This document shows, in pieces, positions 34,122 to 43,205 of a stretch of 64,000 nt of DNA. The first letter of the stretch is position 1. The number at the start of each line of letters is the position of its first letter. Origin of the DNA: an uncultured Arachnia sp. (GTDB lineage: Bacteria; Actinomycetota; Actinomycetes; Propionibacteriales; Propionibacteriaceae). The stretch is taken from assembly GCA_947493995.1 (NCBI GenBank), contig CANLTJ010000003.1:341298-405297 (forward strand). The letters run 5' to 3'. The notes below the pieces were generated by a model, which saw only the letters and a program-made list of their open reading frames with translations, had not been told where the DNA came from and did not search any database. The translations under genes were made by a program, and so were the position numbers.

Positions 34122-34826
34122 TTACCCACCCAGCTGCGTCAGCACCGGCCCCGCTACCCAGCCGAAGACCCCGTACGCCAGTGGAAGTGCAAGAATGCCG
34201 AGAATGATCCCGGCGATTCCGAACGCCCGCCCGCGACGTGATGCGGTGGCCACGATGCTGATGATCCACCCCACGATTCCTACTACGACCGAGAGCAGCG
34301 CCACCAGCGAAGGGCCCGCGGCAGTTTCTCCATAGGCGACGATGCGCGGGTCATTCATCAGTGCCTCGGAATCCCGGGGGACGCCGGTTTCGGCCAAATC
34401 GAGAGCGAACTCGGCGAGCCCCGAGCCCAGGACCCAGGCGGCAGCCATGAGGGCGCCTGTGGCGAGGACAACCACAACGAGGCCGATCACTCCCAGCATG
34501 TTTGAGCGCTGGGCAGGGGGAGCGCTCTCCGGCCAGGACTGCGCCGAGTAGGGCTGTTGTCCCGGGTACGGCTGCTGTCCCGGGTACGGCTGTTGCTCCG
34601 AATAGGGCTGTTGCTCCGAATAGGGCTGTTGTCCCTGGAGCGGTTCGCCCGTCGAACCATACCCATACTGCTGTTGCTGGCCGTACGGAGATGCACCGCC
34701 TGGATTCTGCTGGCCGGCGGTGTCCCACTGCGGGGGCTGATGCTGCTGTCCCTCGTGGCCGGGGTCGAATTCCGGGCCCGGCCGATCGGGTTCCCCGGGG
34801 CTGCGATTGTTCCATTCGTTGCTCAT
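34122..34826 (-). CDS. Gln/Pro/Tyr-rich membrane protein (DUF4190-like)
   Basis: A 234-residue protein. The first 110 residues are disordered, Gly/Pro/Gln-rich, and include five QQPY repeats. The rest has three membrane segments (LGVIGLVVVVLATGALMAAA, SLVALLSVVVGIVGWIISIV and FGIAGIILGILALPLAYGVF), as in DUF4190-type envelope proteins. The function is unknown; such tails often mediate clustering at the membrane (inference). Confidence 0.75.
   Translation of the reverse strand: MSNEWNNRSPGEPDRPGPEFDPGHEGQQHQPPQWDTAGQQNPGGASPYGQQQQYGYGSTGEPLQGQQPYSEQQPYSEQQPYPGQQPYPGQQPYSAQSWPESAPPAQRSNMLGVIGLVVVVLATGALMAAAWVLGSGLAEFALDLAETGVPRDSEALMNDPRIVAYGETAAGPSLVALLSVVVGIVGWIISIVATASRRGRAFGIAGIILGILALPLAYGVFGWVAGPVLTQLGG
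34541..34633 (-). repeat. 18-bp direct repeats (QQPYxx)
   Basis: Five 18-bp units encode QQPYSE, QQPYSE, QQPYPG, QQPYPG and QQPYSA in the membrane protein. Two units of each type are nearly identical, so copy number is probably variable. Confidence 0.75.
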
Positions 34827-34948
34827 GGCGTCCCCTCATCTCAGTGCATCCATGGTGACACACGATCGGCGCGCAGCCGGGGATCGCGATGCTGACCGGG
34901 GCTTTGGCTACATTCACTCACTATCTGCACGACAAGAAGGGACCAACC

Positions 34949-35506
34949 ATGAAAACACCTCCCCATCCCAATCCCGAGCTGAGCGGCGGAACTCCGGTGT
35001 CCCGGGTACTCCTCGACGCGTTCGAGAGAGTCCATGAAATCGTGCCCAGCGTCGTCGAAGGGCTGGATTCACAACAGCTGACGTGGCGTCCAGACCCGGA
35101 AGCGAACTCCATCGGATGGCTCCTGTGGCACCTCGCTCGTGTCGAGGACAGCCATCTCGCTGACCTCGACAATGCCGATCAGCTGTGGACACAGGACGGC
35201 TGGGTTGAGAAATTCCACCTTCCCTATAACGAGTCCGACATTGGATTCGGTCAGGATTCCGACACCGTCGGACAGTTCTTCGTGGCGGACCCGACGATAC
35301 TGATCACCTATTGCGAAGCGGTCCACTCCAGGACACGGGATATTGTGTCCGCGCTCACAGAGAAGGACTACGAGCGCGTTATCGATGACTCATACGACCC
35401 GCCCGTCACCGTCGCGGCTCGCTTGGTGAGCGTGGTCAACGACACGACACAACACATTGGGCAGGCATCGTATGTGCGTGGGCTCGTGGAACGGCGGGGA
35501 CGGTAG
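34949..35506 (+). CDS. DinB-like / DUF664 four-helix protein
   Basis: A 185-residue DinB-fold protein. Metal-type His residues are in IGWLLWHLARVEDSHLAD and in the C-terminal NDTTQHIGQASYVRGL. Related proteins include thiol (mycothiol or bacillithiol) transferases and maleylpyruvate isomerases, but the substrate is unknown here. AAGAAGGGA precedes the ATG at 34949. Confidence 0.85.
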   Translation: MKTPPHPNPELSGGTPVSRVLLDAFERVHEIVPSVVEGLDSQQLTWRPDPEANSIGWLLWHLARVEDSHLADLDNADQLWTQDGWVEKFHLPYNESDIGFGQDSDTVGQFFVADPTILITYCEAVHSRTRDIVSALTEKDYERVIDDSYDPPVTVAARLVSVVNDTTQHIGQASYVRGLVERRGR

Positions 35507-35554
35507 GGGCGACCTCTTCGCTTCCATGGCATGGAGCACTGACGGGTCATCTGA

Positions 35555-35773
35555 CTACCTCTTGTCGGACTTGGTCAGTGCGGAGCCCTTGTGGGCCGCG
35601 ACATGATCGGTCTTGTCGCTGGCGATCTCGTACTGGGGCTCATCCTCGCTCGCGCGCCGTGTGCGGCCCTTGTAGTCGAAATCGGCCGTGTGGACCTTGG
35701 TGACCGTGCCGGACACCCGACCCGCCTCGGAGTTCCAGGTGACGTGGTCTCCAACTGAGAATTCGGTGCTCAT
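35555..35773 (-). CDS. DUF2945 (TUDOR-like) small protein
   Basis: A 72-residue protein, FSVGDHVTWNSEAGRVSGTV, then TADFDYKGRTRRASEDEPQYE and a Lys-rich end. The DUF2945 fold is a small beta-barrel of the Tudor type; the function is unknown. The ATG overlaps the stop of the DUF488 gene by 4 nt, so the two are translated together. Confidence 0.85.
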   Translation of the reverse strand: MSTEFSVGDHVTWNSEAGRVSGTVTKVHTADFDYKGRTRRASEDEPQYEIASDKTDHVAAHKGSALTKSDKR

Positions 35774-36351
35774 ACGGACTCTCCAATCCCGGGATACACA
35801 AGCGTGCCTCCCGGACCTCTCACGGGTGCTGCCCCCCACTGCCCGAGCTCATGCGGCCTCGGTTTCGATCCGTTGATGAGATGCGTGACCTCCCAGCCCC
35901 GTGCCGTCAGGCTGTTGGCCAGCAGGAGACGATGGCATCGCCACGGCATCGGTTCACCGCACATGATTGCCACACGGCTTTGACGTGCCAAATCAGTGAG
36001 GTGCTTCAGGCCTGCCTCGAATTCGGGGGTGAGTGTGTAATCGGCATAGTTTTTGAAGCTTGCGTTCTGCCAGCCAGCATTGAGGCTGGGGTCTATCTCC
36101 TTCTGTCTGGGGCGCCGTCCTCCCAGCACTGCCAGATGCGTGTACCCGATGTCCGCCTCATCCAGCCACGATGGCATCGCGTCGGCGTCGAACTGGGGGC
36201 TGCGACGGGAGCCTGGCATCTTGCGAACGTCAGCCACCACCTCGATGTCGACGGAGGTGAGCGTCTCGAGCACCACCTCGGGCGGGCACGTCCAGTGCCC
36301 AAATGTCCAGGCGGTCTTCGTGCTGTCCTCTTCATGCCGACCGTCGTGCAT
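35770..36351 (-). CDS. DUF488 family protein
   Basis: A 193-residue cytoplasmic protein. Family signatures are IEVVADVRKMPGSRRSPQFD, YTHLAVLGGRRP, FKNYADYTLTPEF and the conserved Cys-containing IMCGEPMPWRCHRLLLANSL. The two Cys and the His in that last motif are invariant in the family, which suggests metal or redox chemistry (inference). It is the first gene of the pair with DUF2945. Confidence 0.87.
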   Translation of the reverse strand: MHDGRHEEDSTKTAWTFGHWTCPPEVVLETLTSVDIEVVADVRKMPGSRRSPQFDADAMPSWLDEADIGYTHLAVLGGRRPRQKEIDPSLNAGWQNASFKNYADYTLTPEFEAGLKHLTDLARQSRVAIMCGEPMPWRCHRLLLANSLTARGWEVTHLINGSKPRPHELGQWGAAPVRGPGGTLVYPGIGESV

Positions 36352-36499
36352 GCCGTACCCCCTCTCAATCTCGTCCCTGTCACACCTCTGCGACCACGAA
36401 GCAACGTCAGCGACGGCGACGTCGGGTCTGAGTCACTCAGATGCGCCGGATGTGCCGCCTTCAAGGCCCAGCCTGGTGGTCGCCACCATGGCTGGAGTC

Positions 36500-36505
36500 T
36501 ATGAT
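36500..36505 (+). promoter_or_regulatory. Candidate -10 box before the SulP gene
   Basis: TATGAT, close to consensus, lies 68 nt before the SulP start. No convincing -35 is seen 17-18 nt upstream, so the assignment is tentative. Confidence 0.3.
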
Positions 36506-36572
36506 GTTTCCGTCATCGAGGAATCTGACGCAGCTACTCTTCCCGGTCGATCCAGCGCGAGCAGAGGAATGC

Positions 36573-38298
36573 ATGTCCACACTGGGAACACCCCCACGTT
36601 CCGGACGGAATGAGCCGCCCCGACCGTGGAGTCCCGAAACACCAGCCTCGAAGAGTTCTCGCAGCAACACCCTGCGTCACCTTCGCATGTTGCTACCCAC
36701 CACGGACGACTACCGTTCGCTGCCCCGCACCTGGAAGCGCGACATCGCCGCCGGCTTCACCGTCGGAATCGTGGCCCTGCCACTGGCGCTCGCATTCGGA
36801 GTGAGTTCCGGCGCCGGAGCCGAGGCGGGTCTCATCACGGCAATCGTCACAGGCTTCGTGGCGGCTGTCTTCGGCGGTTCCCACGTTCAGGTGTCCGGCC
36901 CGACCGGTGCCATGGTGGTGGTGCTCGGACCAATCGTGGCTCTCTACGGTGCGCCCGCCCTGGCCGTGGTCTGTCTCATGGCCGGAGGGATGGTGCTCCT
37001 GGCCGGAATCTTTCGCCTCGGTGGCCTGATATCCGTGATTCCCCGCCCCGTCATCGAGGGCTTCACCCTGGGCATTGCCGTCATCATTTTCCTCCAACAG
37101 GTGCCGTCGGCGCTGGGCTCGCAGGCAGGACCCAGCAACAACGCCGTCATCGCCGCCCTGCAGTCGCTCCCCAACACGGTGGACGCCGAACTGTTCGCAT
37201 CCCTGGCGCTCGTCGCCGTGGTTGCGGTACTCATGGTGCTTCTCCCCCGGCTCTCCGCACAGATTCCTGCCTCCCTTGTTGCGATTGTTGCGGCGACCGT
37301 CGGCGCTGTGCTCCTCGAGCTCCCCGTCGAACCGATCGGGGCACTGCCCGCCGGACTGCCAGCGCCGACAGCGCCATCGATTGACCCCGACATCGTTGTC
37401 AGCCTGATCGGGCCCGCAGCAGCCGTGGCGATCCTCGCAGCCATCGAGTCCCTCCTCTCCGTCCGGGTGGCGGCCACGATGTCCGACGCGGGCAACTACC
37501 TGCCCGACCGCGAGCTGGTGGGGACAGGGACTGGCCTCTCTCGCCGCCGGATTCTTCGGGGGCATGCCGGCAACCGGAGCAATTGCCCGCACAGCGGTGA
37601 ACGTGCGCTCGGGCGCCAGAACCCGCGTCGCATCGATCACGCATGCGCTCGTGCTCCTCGTGGTGGTGTCCATCGGGGCGGCGGTGGTCAGCCGAATCCC
37701 GCTGGCCGCGCTGGCGGGGGTTCTCATGGTGACAGCCGTCCGCATGGTGTCCGCGGCGCGTGTCCGCCACATCATGCGCACCAGCCGCTCAGAAGCATGG
37801 ATCTTCATCACCACCGCCGTCATCACGGTCAGCTTCGACCTCATCTACGCAGTCGGCATCGGCATCGTCGCGGCGGCATTCTTCGCCCTGCGCGCCGTCG
37901 CACGCACCAGCGGTGTGAGGCGCGAGAAACTGAGCGGGGAACCCCAGCCGGGCGATGAGCGGATTGCCCAGTTCGCGCTGGAGGGAGCGCTCTTCTTCGG
38001 TGCAGCTGAGCGGATGCTGCAGGCCATCGATGAAGTGGAGGACATCGACGTGGTCATCATTCGGATGTCCGGTTTGCACCTGCTGGACAGCACGGGCGCC
38101 GAACTCTTCACCGAGGTCATCACAGCGCTGGAAGCCCGCGGGGTGACGGTACTCGTGAAGGGGCTGCGCCCTGAACACGTTCAACTGGCCACCAAAATTG
38201 GGGTGGTCGCGTCACTCCGCGTCAAGGAGCACCTGTTCGACACCCTCGACGGGGCCACCGAGCACGCCCGCTCCCACATCCGGCGGTTGCAGCACTGA
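36573..38298 (+). pseudogene. SulP-family anion permease with STAS domain, frameshifted
   Basis: The gene codes a SulP transporter in two frames. From 36573 (ATG preceded by AGAGGA) to about 37520 it reads as a normal transporter (RDIAAGFTVGIVALPLALAFG, SGPTGAMVVVLGPIVALYG, up to LPDRELVG). The frame then shifts by one and continues from about 37524 to 38298 with GQGLASLAAGFFGGMPATGA and a C-terminal STAS domain (RMSGLHLLDSTGAELFTEVI). An extra base in the GGGG run at 37520-37523 explains it. Without the repair, translation runs out of frame to 37958. The substrate may be sulfate or bicarbonate. It could be a true mutation, phase variation or a read error. Confidence 0.85.
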
Positions 38299-38314
38299 GC
38301 GCTCCCCGACGGCC

Positions 38315-38331
38315 CGGCGTCCACCACGCCG
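38315..38331. terminator. Weak hairpin between the SulP gene and yggS
   Basis: CGGCGT-CCACC-ACGCCG is a short dyad in the convergent gap. It has no T run and may be a weak bidirectional terminator. Confidence 0.3.
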
Positions 38332-38387
38332 CGTCCCGCTACCCGATGTTCACCTCCGGTTGAGACCGTTCGTTCCTCAGCGGTTCC

Positions 38388-39104
38388 CTAAATTCCCGGC
38401 CAGTAGTCGTTGGGGTCCAGACGGTCACCGAAGATGGCCTGGCCCACCCGCACGCACGTGGCACCGTGCTCGATGGCCAGCTCGAAGTCCCCCGACATTC
38501 CCATCGACAGCTCGTCCCATCCCCCACCGTCCAGATCCCGGAGTTCGGCCCGCACACGGTTCATCACGTCGAAACAGGCCGCGACGCGCTCGTGGTCATT
38601 CGTGAAGACCGCCAGTGTCATGAGGCCACGGACGTCCAGGGCGTCGAAGTCGGAGAGTTCGCGGGTGAAAGCGGCGACCTCGTTCGGGGGGAGCCCGAAC
38701 TTCTGGTCCTCGCCAGAAGAGTTGATCTGGACCAATACCTCCAGACGACGTCCCTCCCGCTGAAGTCGCTTGTCCAGCTCCTTCGCGATCCGCAGTGAGT
38801 CAAGGGCCTGGAACTCGGTGGCGAACCGCGCCACTTCTCGTGCCTTGTTGGTCTGCAGGTGCCCAATGACGGCCCACTCGATGTCGGCGACGTCGGAGAG
38901 AACCTCCGCCTTCGCCGAGGCCTCCTGCACTTTGTTCTCGCCGAATCGTCGATACCCTGCGGCGTATGCCTCCCGAACGATCTCGGGGGCCTTGGTCTTG
39001 GTCACCGGCAGAAGCCGGATCTCGTCTGGGCGACGATCCACGCGGGCGGCTGCCCCGGCGATCCGGCGCTCGATGAGAGCAAGGTTGGATGCGACAGAAC
39101 TCAT
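38388..39104 (-). CDS. yggS: YggS/PLPBP-family PLP homeostasis protein
   Basis: A 238-residue single-domain PLP-binding TIM-barrel. The PLP Lys lies in LLPVTKTKAPEIV; FGENKVQEASAKA, WAVIGHLQTNK and ELSMGMSGDFELAIEHGATCVRVG are family signatures. It controls intracellular PLP pools. In many actinobacteria it sits near ftsZ, which is not the case here. Confidence 0.93.
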   Translation of the reverse strand: MSSVASNLALIERRIAGAAARVDRRPDEIRLLPVTKTKAPEIVREAYAAGYRRFGENKVQEASAKAEVLSDVADIEWAVIGHLQTNKAREVARFATEFQALDSLRIAKELDKRLQREGRRLEVLVQINSSGEDQKFGLPPNEVAAFTRELSDFDALDVRGLMTLAVFTNDHERVAACFDVMNRVRAELRDLDGGGWDELSMGMSGDFELAIEHGATCVRVGQAIFGDRLDPNDYWPGI

Positions 39105-39163
39105 GCCCCATGACTACACCACGTCCGCAACATCGGGGGAGTAGCCGCTGTAGCCTGTACGGC

Positions 39164-39511
39164 ATGAGCCAGGACCCGACGAATCGCGACGAGGTTGAAT
39201 CGTTGCTGGCCGCACGCCAGGAGCTGGGCTCAGCGATGGAGCCGGCGCTGGTGGACTCGTTTGCGGAGAAGATCGTTGCGGAGGTGCGGCGCCAAACTCA
39301 GGAACAGCGCGAGATCGCCGAGCGTGCCGAAGCCGGTGGCAAGGCCAGCACCGGTGCCCAGCTGACCCTGGCAATAGTGTCCATCGTGATGGCGATCCCA
39401 CTCACGGCCATCGCGCTGGGCACAGGATCCGCGTGGATGGCCGTGGTGGTGTGGATCGGCATCGTCCTCGTGAACTTCGCGTTCACTCTGCGCCACCGCG
39501 GGCAGCACTGA
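39164..39511 (+). CDS. Small membrane protein, unknown family
   Basis: A 115-residue protein. An acidic helical N-terminus (about 1-60, possible coiled coil ESLLAARQELGSAMEPAL...) is followed by two membrane helices (QLTLAIVSIVMAIPLTAIAL and WMAVVVWIGIVLVNFAFTL). It resembles conserved uncharacterised actinobacterial membrane proteins; no function is assigned. The ribosome-binding site is poor, but the composition is protein-like. The 149 bp to the next gene show nothing else. Confidence 0.65.
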   Translation: MSQDPTNRDEVESLLAARQELGSAMEPALVDSFAEKIVAEVRRQTQEQREIAERAEAGGKASTGAQLTLAIVSIVMAIPLTAIALGTGSAWMAVVVWIGIVLVNFAFTLRHRGQH

Positions 39512-39660
39512 CACCTCGTTCATCGGATCTCCTGACCGCCCTCAGCCCCGCTGCCGGATGTCGACGAGTTCGTGACGCAACATCGATGCCGGGACTCCGG
39601 TTGGTGCGCACGGCCTCCGTCGCGCAATAGGCTACGAGTCGATTCCGGACGGAGAACCAC

Positions 39661-41121
39661 GTGGATGCCGATGTGACCATTTGCCGGGCGCGACTCATGC
39701 CCGGATGCTCGGACCCAATGGAGACCGAGCTGGTCGATGTCGCCGTACGCGACGGTCTCATCAGCGCCATCACGCCGCATCGACGCATGATCGCTGATGC
39801 CATCGACGCCGACGGGGCCGTGCTGCTGCCCGGGCTGTGGGACGCCCACGTCCACTTCAGCACTCACGCGCTGCTGGCGGAATGTCTCCAACTGCCCGCC
39901 GAGGCGGATCTGGCCGGGATCCTCCATCGCCTGAGGGAAGAACTGGCAATCCGGGAATCCGGTGGTCTTCTCATCGGTTTCGGCCATCGCAGCGCAACGT
40001 GGCCTGACGAACCTCATGCGGAGGTGCTGGACGAGCTGTCGTGTGAGCCGATTGTTCTGATTGCCGGCGATCTGCATTCCGTGTGGTGCAATTCGTCGGG
40101 GCTGGTGGCCGTCGGGGCTCTGGATCACCCGACGGGACTGCTGCGGGAGGAGGATGCGTTCGCCGCCATGCTCCATCTGATGGCCACGGAGACCGGTCAC
40201 GTGGACGCGCTGGTGCGCGGTGCGCAGCGCCGAGCAGCCGCCCTCGGTGTCGTCGGAATGGTGGACATGGAAATGTCGTGGGGAGTGGGTACGTGGCAGC
40301 GTCGGCTGGCCGCTTCGCCGTCGCTGCAGCGTGTGGAGGTGGCCACCTACCCCGATGAGCTTGACCAACTCATCGCACTGGGGCTGCGCACCGGCGATCT
40401 GCTGGGCGAGAGATTACGAGTGGGCCCCCTGAAGATCATCTCCGACGGCTCGCTCAGTTCACGAACGGCCCACTGTCTCTCTCCCTACCCGCACCCCATC
40501 GACGACTCCCCCCACGGCGTCGCGAACCTTCCATTCGAGGAGATGGTGTCCCTGATGGGGCGGGCCACCCGCAACGGCGTCGAATCGGCTGTCCACGCCA
40601 TCGGGGACCGCGCCTGTCGTGACGCCTTGGATGCATTCGAGGCTGTGGGCGCCGTCGGGACGATCGAGCATGCACAACTCGTTCACCCCAATGATCTGCA
40701 CCGCTTCGCGGCACTCCGTGTTGGCGCAAGCGTTCAACCCGCACATCTTCTCGAGGATGAGGCCGTGCTCGACGACGTCTGGCCTACATCGACGGATCGC
40801 GCCTTTGCCCTGCGAGCTCTGCACGACGCAGGCGCACAGCTCCGATTCGGCTCTGACGCGCCGGTGTCCCCGCTGGATCCGTGGCTGGCCATGGATGTGG
40901 CCGTCAACAAGCCCCATCGGGTGGAGCAGGCGCTGACGCCGAACGAGGCTCTCGCAGCGTGCACGCGGACGAGAGTCGCCGTCGGAGCGCCCGCCGACCT
41001 GGTCCTGACCTCCCTCACGCCTGCGCAGCTGGATGACGGGAAGTTCGCGCTGCACGGTTCCCGCATCACCATGGTGGATGGGATCGCGACGCATGGACCG
41101 CTCGACACCCCCTCTGGGTAA
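39661..41121 (+). CDS. Amidohydrolase-family protein (YtcJ / Amidohydro_3 type)
   Basis: A 486-residue metal-dependent hydrolase. It has the first metal motif LWDAHVHFSTHA, an internal GDLHSVWCNSSG typical of the YtcJ group, the Lys region LKIISDGSLSSRTA, the His motifs SAVHAIGDRA and GTIEHAQLV, and the last Asp in LRFGSDAPVSPLDPW. The substrate is unknown; this group hydrolyses exocyclic C-N bonds. The start is GTG, with GGAGAAC 4 nt upstream. Confidence 0.88.
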   Translation: MDADVTICRARLMPGCSDPMETELVDVAVRDGLISAITPHRRMIADAIDADGAVLLPGLWDAHVHFSTHALLAECLQLPAEADLAGILHRLREELAIRESGGLLIGFGHRSATWPDEPHAEVLDELSCEPIVLIAGDLHSVWCNSSGLVAVGALDHPTGLLREEDAFAAMLHLMATETGHVDALVRGAQRRAAALGVVGMVDMEMSWGVGTWQRRLAASPSLQRVEVATYPDELDQLIALGLRTGDLLGERLRVGPLKIISDGSLSSRTAHCLSPYPHPIDDSPHGVANLPFEEMVSLMGRATRNGVESAVHAIGDRACRDALDAFEAVGAVGTIEHAQLVHPNDLHRFAALRVGASVQPAHLLEDEAVLDDVWPTSTDRAFALRALHDAGAQLRFGSDAPVSPLDPWLAMDVAVNKPHRVEQALTPNEALAACTRTRVAVGAPADLVLTSLTPAQLDDGKFALHGSRITMVDGIATHGPLDTPSG

Positions 41122-41179
41122 GCTGGGGGCGCACAACGTCACATGCGAATCCGCGACCTCCAGTGAAGGGGAGCACGTC

Positions 41180-41488
41180 ATGGCACCAGAGAACGACAAG
41201 CACACGACTGACGAGCACCGCGCCGCTGGACATCAAGACGACGGCCTCCCCCCTGAGGGAATCGATGACAGCCGCCCCGTCGCCTCCTCGGGTGGCGAGT
41301 GGCAAGCGCCAGTGTCTCCTGAGGGCGGCTTGGACGACACAGATGTCAGCGCAAGTCCGCCGGATGCCTCTCCCCTGCTCGAATCCCTGGCGCAGGACGA
41401 TATGTCTGAGGGGTCTGAACGCTTCTGGAATGAAGGTGCACCGGTGTCGGGCACCACGTCGAATACGAAAAAGATCCCACCGCAGTAG
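41180..41488 (+). CDS. Small acidic disordered protein
   Basis: A 102-residue hydrophilic protein, rich in Asp, Glu, Pro and Ser (DDGLPPEGIDDSRPVASSGG; LLESLAQDDMSEGSERFW), with no predicted fold and only short order-forming stretches near its end. I do not recognise it. A good ribosome-binding site (GAAGGGGAG) supports translation. The next small acidic gene follows after 33 bp and may be co-transcribed. Confidence 0.6.
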   Translation: MAPENDKHTTDEHRAAGHQDDGLPPEGIDDSRPVASSGGEWQAPVSPEGGLDDTDVSASPPDASPLLESLAQDDMSEGSERFWNEGAPVSGTTSNTKKIPPQ

Positions 41489-41521
41489 AGTCCACCGACG
41501 AACGATGAGAGATGATCAACC

Positions 41522-41674
41522 ATGACTGAACAGACACCCATCAACCAGACAGCCTCCGAGGAGCGCCTCATCGAGGAACTCACCGGGGCCACCGTGCCAC
41601 CGGATGTGCCGGAGGACGACGATCCCGTTCGCCCGGGGGATCCGGAACCCACCCCGGACGAGGATCACCACTAG
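41522..41674 (+). CDS. Very small acidic protein
   Basis: A 50-residue protein, MTEQTPINQTASEERLIEEL, then a Pro/Asp-rich C-terminus ending DEDHH. The N-terminal half may form one helix. No family is recognised. AGAG precedes the ATG weakly. It is below the usual gene-finding size and is supported mainly by composition and by position after a similar gene. Confidence 0.5.
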   Translation: MTEQTPINQTASEERLIEELTGATVPPDVPEDDDPVRPGDPEPTPDEDHH

Positions 41675-41702
41675 TTCGCTGGACGACACGCCCCATTAGT
41701 CA

Positions 41703-42323
41703 TCACAGGAACGGGGAGGGGTCTCCCGCCCCCACTCGCACCACGATCGGCTCGTCCCCAGTCATGTCGACGACGGTGGTGGGTTCGGACGCCACGTCAC
41801 CGGAATCCAGCACGGCATCCACCTCGTGGTCAAGCAGCTCCTTGATGGCCCAACCGTCAGTGGGTGATTCGTCCTCCCCCGGGAGCAGCAGTGTCGAACT
41901 CAGCAGAGGCTGCTCCAGCGCGCCCAGCAGCGCCTGAACGGTGCGATGCTGAGGGATGCGGACGCCGACGGAACGCTTCTTCGGATGCAGCATCATCCTG
42001 GGCACCTCCCGGGTGGCGGGCAGGATGAAGGTGTAGCTGCCGGGCGTGACGGACTTGATCGACCGGAACACCCAGTTGTTCATGTCGACGTATGCACCCA
42101 GTCTCGCGAACTCGTCCACCACGAGCGTGAAATGGTGCTTGTCGTCCAACTGTCTGATGCGTTTGATGCGGGCGATCCCCTCCGCGTTGCCGAGGACACA
42201 ACCAAGTGCGTAGCCGGAGTCCGTGGGATAGGCCACCAATCCCCCATCGGTGAGGATCCGCACGACCTGGTTGATGCTGCGTGGCTGGGGATTGTCGGGA
42301 TGCACGTCGTAGTACTGGGCCAT
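41703..42323 (-). CDS. YciO-type Sua5/YrdC family protein
   Basis: A 206-residue protein aligned well by eye with Escherichia coli YciO: NPQPRSINQVVRILTDGG, YPTDSGYALGC, PGSYTFILPAT, KKRSVGVRIPQHRTVQ and the C-terminal VVRVGAGDPSPFL. YrdC-fold proteins make threonylcarbamoyl-AMP for tRNA modification; YciO-type members are related but their role is less clear, so the symbol is not assigned. Confidence 0.9.
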   Translation of the reverse strand: MAQYYDVHPDNPQPRSINQVVRILTDGGLVAYPTDSGYALGCVLGNAEGIARIKRIRQLDDKHHFTLVVDEFARLGAYVDMNNWVFRSIKSVTPGSYTFILPATREVPRMMLHPKKRSVGVRIPQHRTVQALLGALEQPLLSSTLLLPGEDESPTDGWAIKELLDHEVDAVLDSGDVASEPTTVVDMTGDEPIVVRVGAGDPSPFL

Positions 42324-42352
42324 GGGTCCAGACTAGGTGCTCGTGCCGTTCC

Positions 42353-42754
42353 TCACTCCTGGTTGCCGCCGATCACTGAGACAACCTGCGCGGTCCCCGT
42401 GGCGGACAGCGGCAGGGAGTTGATGCCGATCATGCTGAGGAACTGGGTGGGGTGGCGCCCGGTGACGCTCACCGTGATCAAGCCGTTCACTTCAGCTGAC
42501 GCGGTGCTGCTGAGGGACGTTGCGGCCACATAGCCATTGGCAGCCGCCTCGGCCCTGACGACGTCCGGCCTGGCCCGCCCATCCACGACAAGGAGGTACT
42601 GACCTCCCGCGCGGGCTGCTTCATGCGCCACGGCGCGCGCCTCCTGCTGTGCAACTGCGTGTCCCGAGAGATCCACGCCAAGTCCCACACAGAGAATGAG
42701 TGCGGGCATGACGAGTGCCGTCCAGACAGCGAGGGAACCTCTGTCGTCGTGCAT
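42353..42754 (-). CDS. TadG-like pilus-assembly-associated protein
   Basis: A 132-residue protein (about 133 codons) with the prepilin-type start GSLAVWTALVMPALILCVGLGVD, a single N-terminal helix, then a soluble Ala-rich part. It has the layout of TadG/Flp-associated minor pseudopilins in actinobacteria. It is the last of three leftward tad-like genes, and its ATG follows the preceding stop by only 1 nt. Confidence 0.7.
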   Translation of the reverse strand: MHDDRGSLAVWTALVMPALILCVGLGVDLSGHAVAQQEARAVAHEAARAGGQYLLVVDGRARPDVVRAEAAANGYVAATSLSSTASAEVNGLITVSVTGRHPTQFLSMIGINSLPLSATGTAQVVSVIGGNQE

Positions 42755-42755
42755 G

Positions 42756-43205
42756 TCATCGCCCCCGATACGTGTCCACCGGCGATATTCGCATCTCCGA
42801 GATCCGCCGCTCTCGCGGAAAACCGGGCAGCACCACGTCGTGCTCAATGACACACGTGACGGTCACCGCGACTGAGGAGGGATCACCCAGCGCCGCGCTG
42901 AGTCCGGAGGTGTCGACGGTGATTCCGCGGCTGCTGCAGGAGATGCCAGCATCTCTGAGCGCTTCGCCGGCGGCTGATTCCGCCGCGGCCCGCGCTGCTC
43001 CCGGAGACCTCTCCAGCGACGCCGCTCGTGCGGCATGTGACGCCGAGGCACCCACCGCTTGCTGGGCCAGAGCATCCCGGGCAAGGACGATCACGAGGGC
43101 AACGAAAACGACCAGTGCCGGGATGATGATGGTGGCCTCGATCGCCACGGCATGTCCCCTCGCCGCCGATGCCACGCAGCGCGCATGCCCCCGTCGGCGG
43201 GTCAT
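42756..43205 (-). CDS. TadE-like minor pseudopilin
   Basis: A 149-residue protein. The N-terminal basic stretch is followed by the TadE signature GHAVAIEATIIIPALVVFVA, in which the Glu near residue 23 is the prepilin-type residue. Two Cys (CSSRG and CVIEHD) could form an extracellular disulfide. It overlaps the upstream pseudopilin gene by 4 nt. Confidence 0.8.
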   Translation of the reverse strand: MTRRRGHARCVASAARGHAVAIEATIIIPALVVFVALVIVLARDALAQQAVGASASHAARAASLERSPGAARAAAESAAGEALRDAGISCSSRGITVDTSGLSAALGDPSSVAVTVTCVIEHDVVLPGFPRERRISEMRISPVDTYRGR

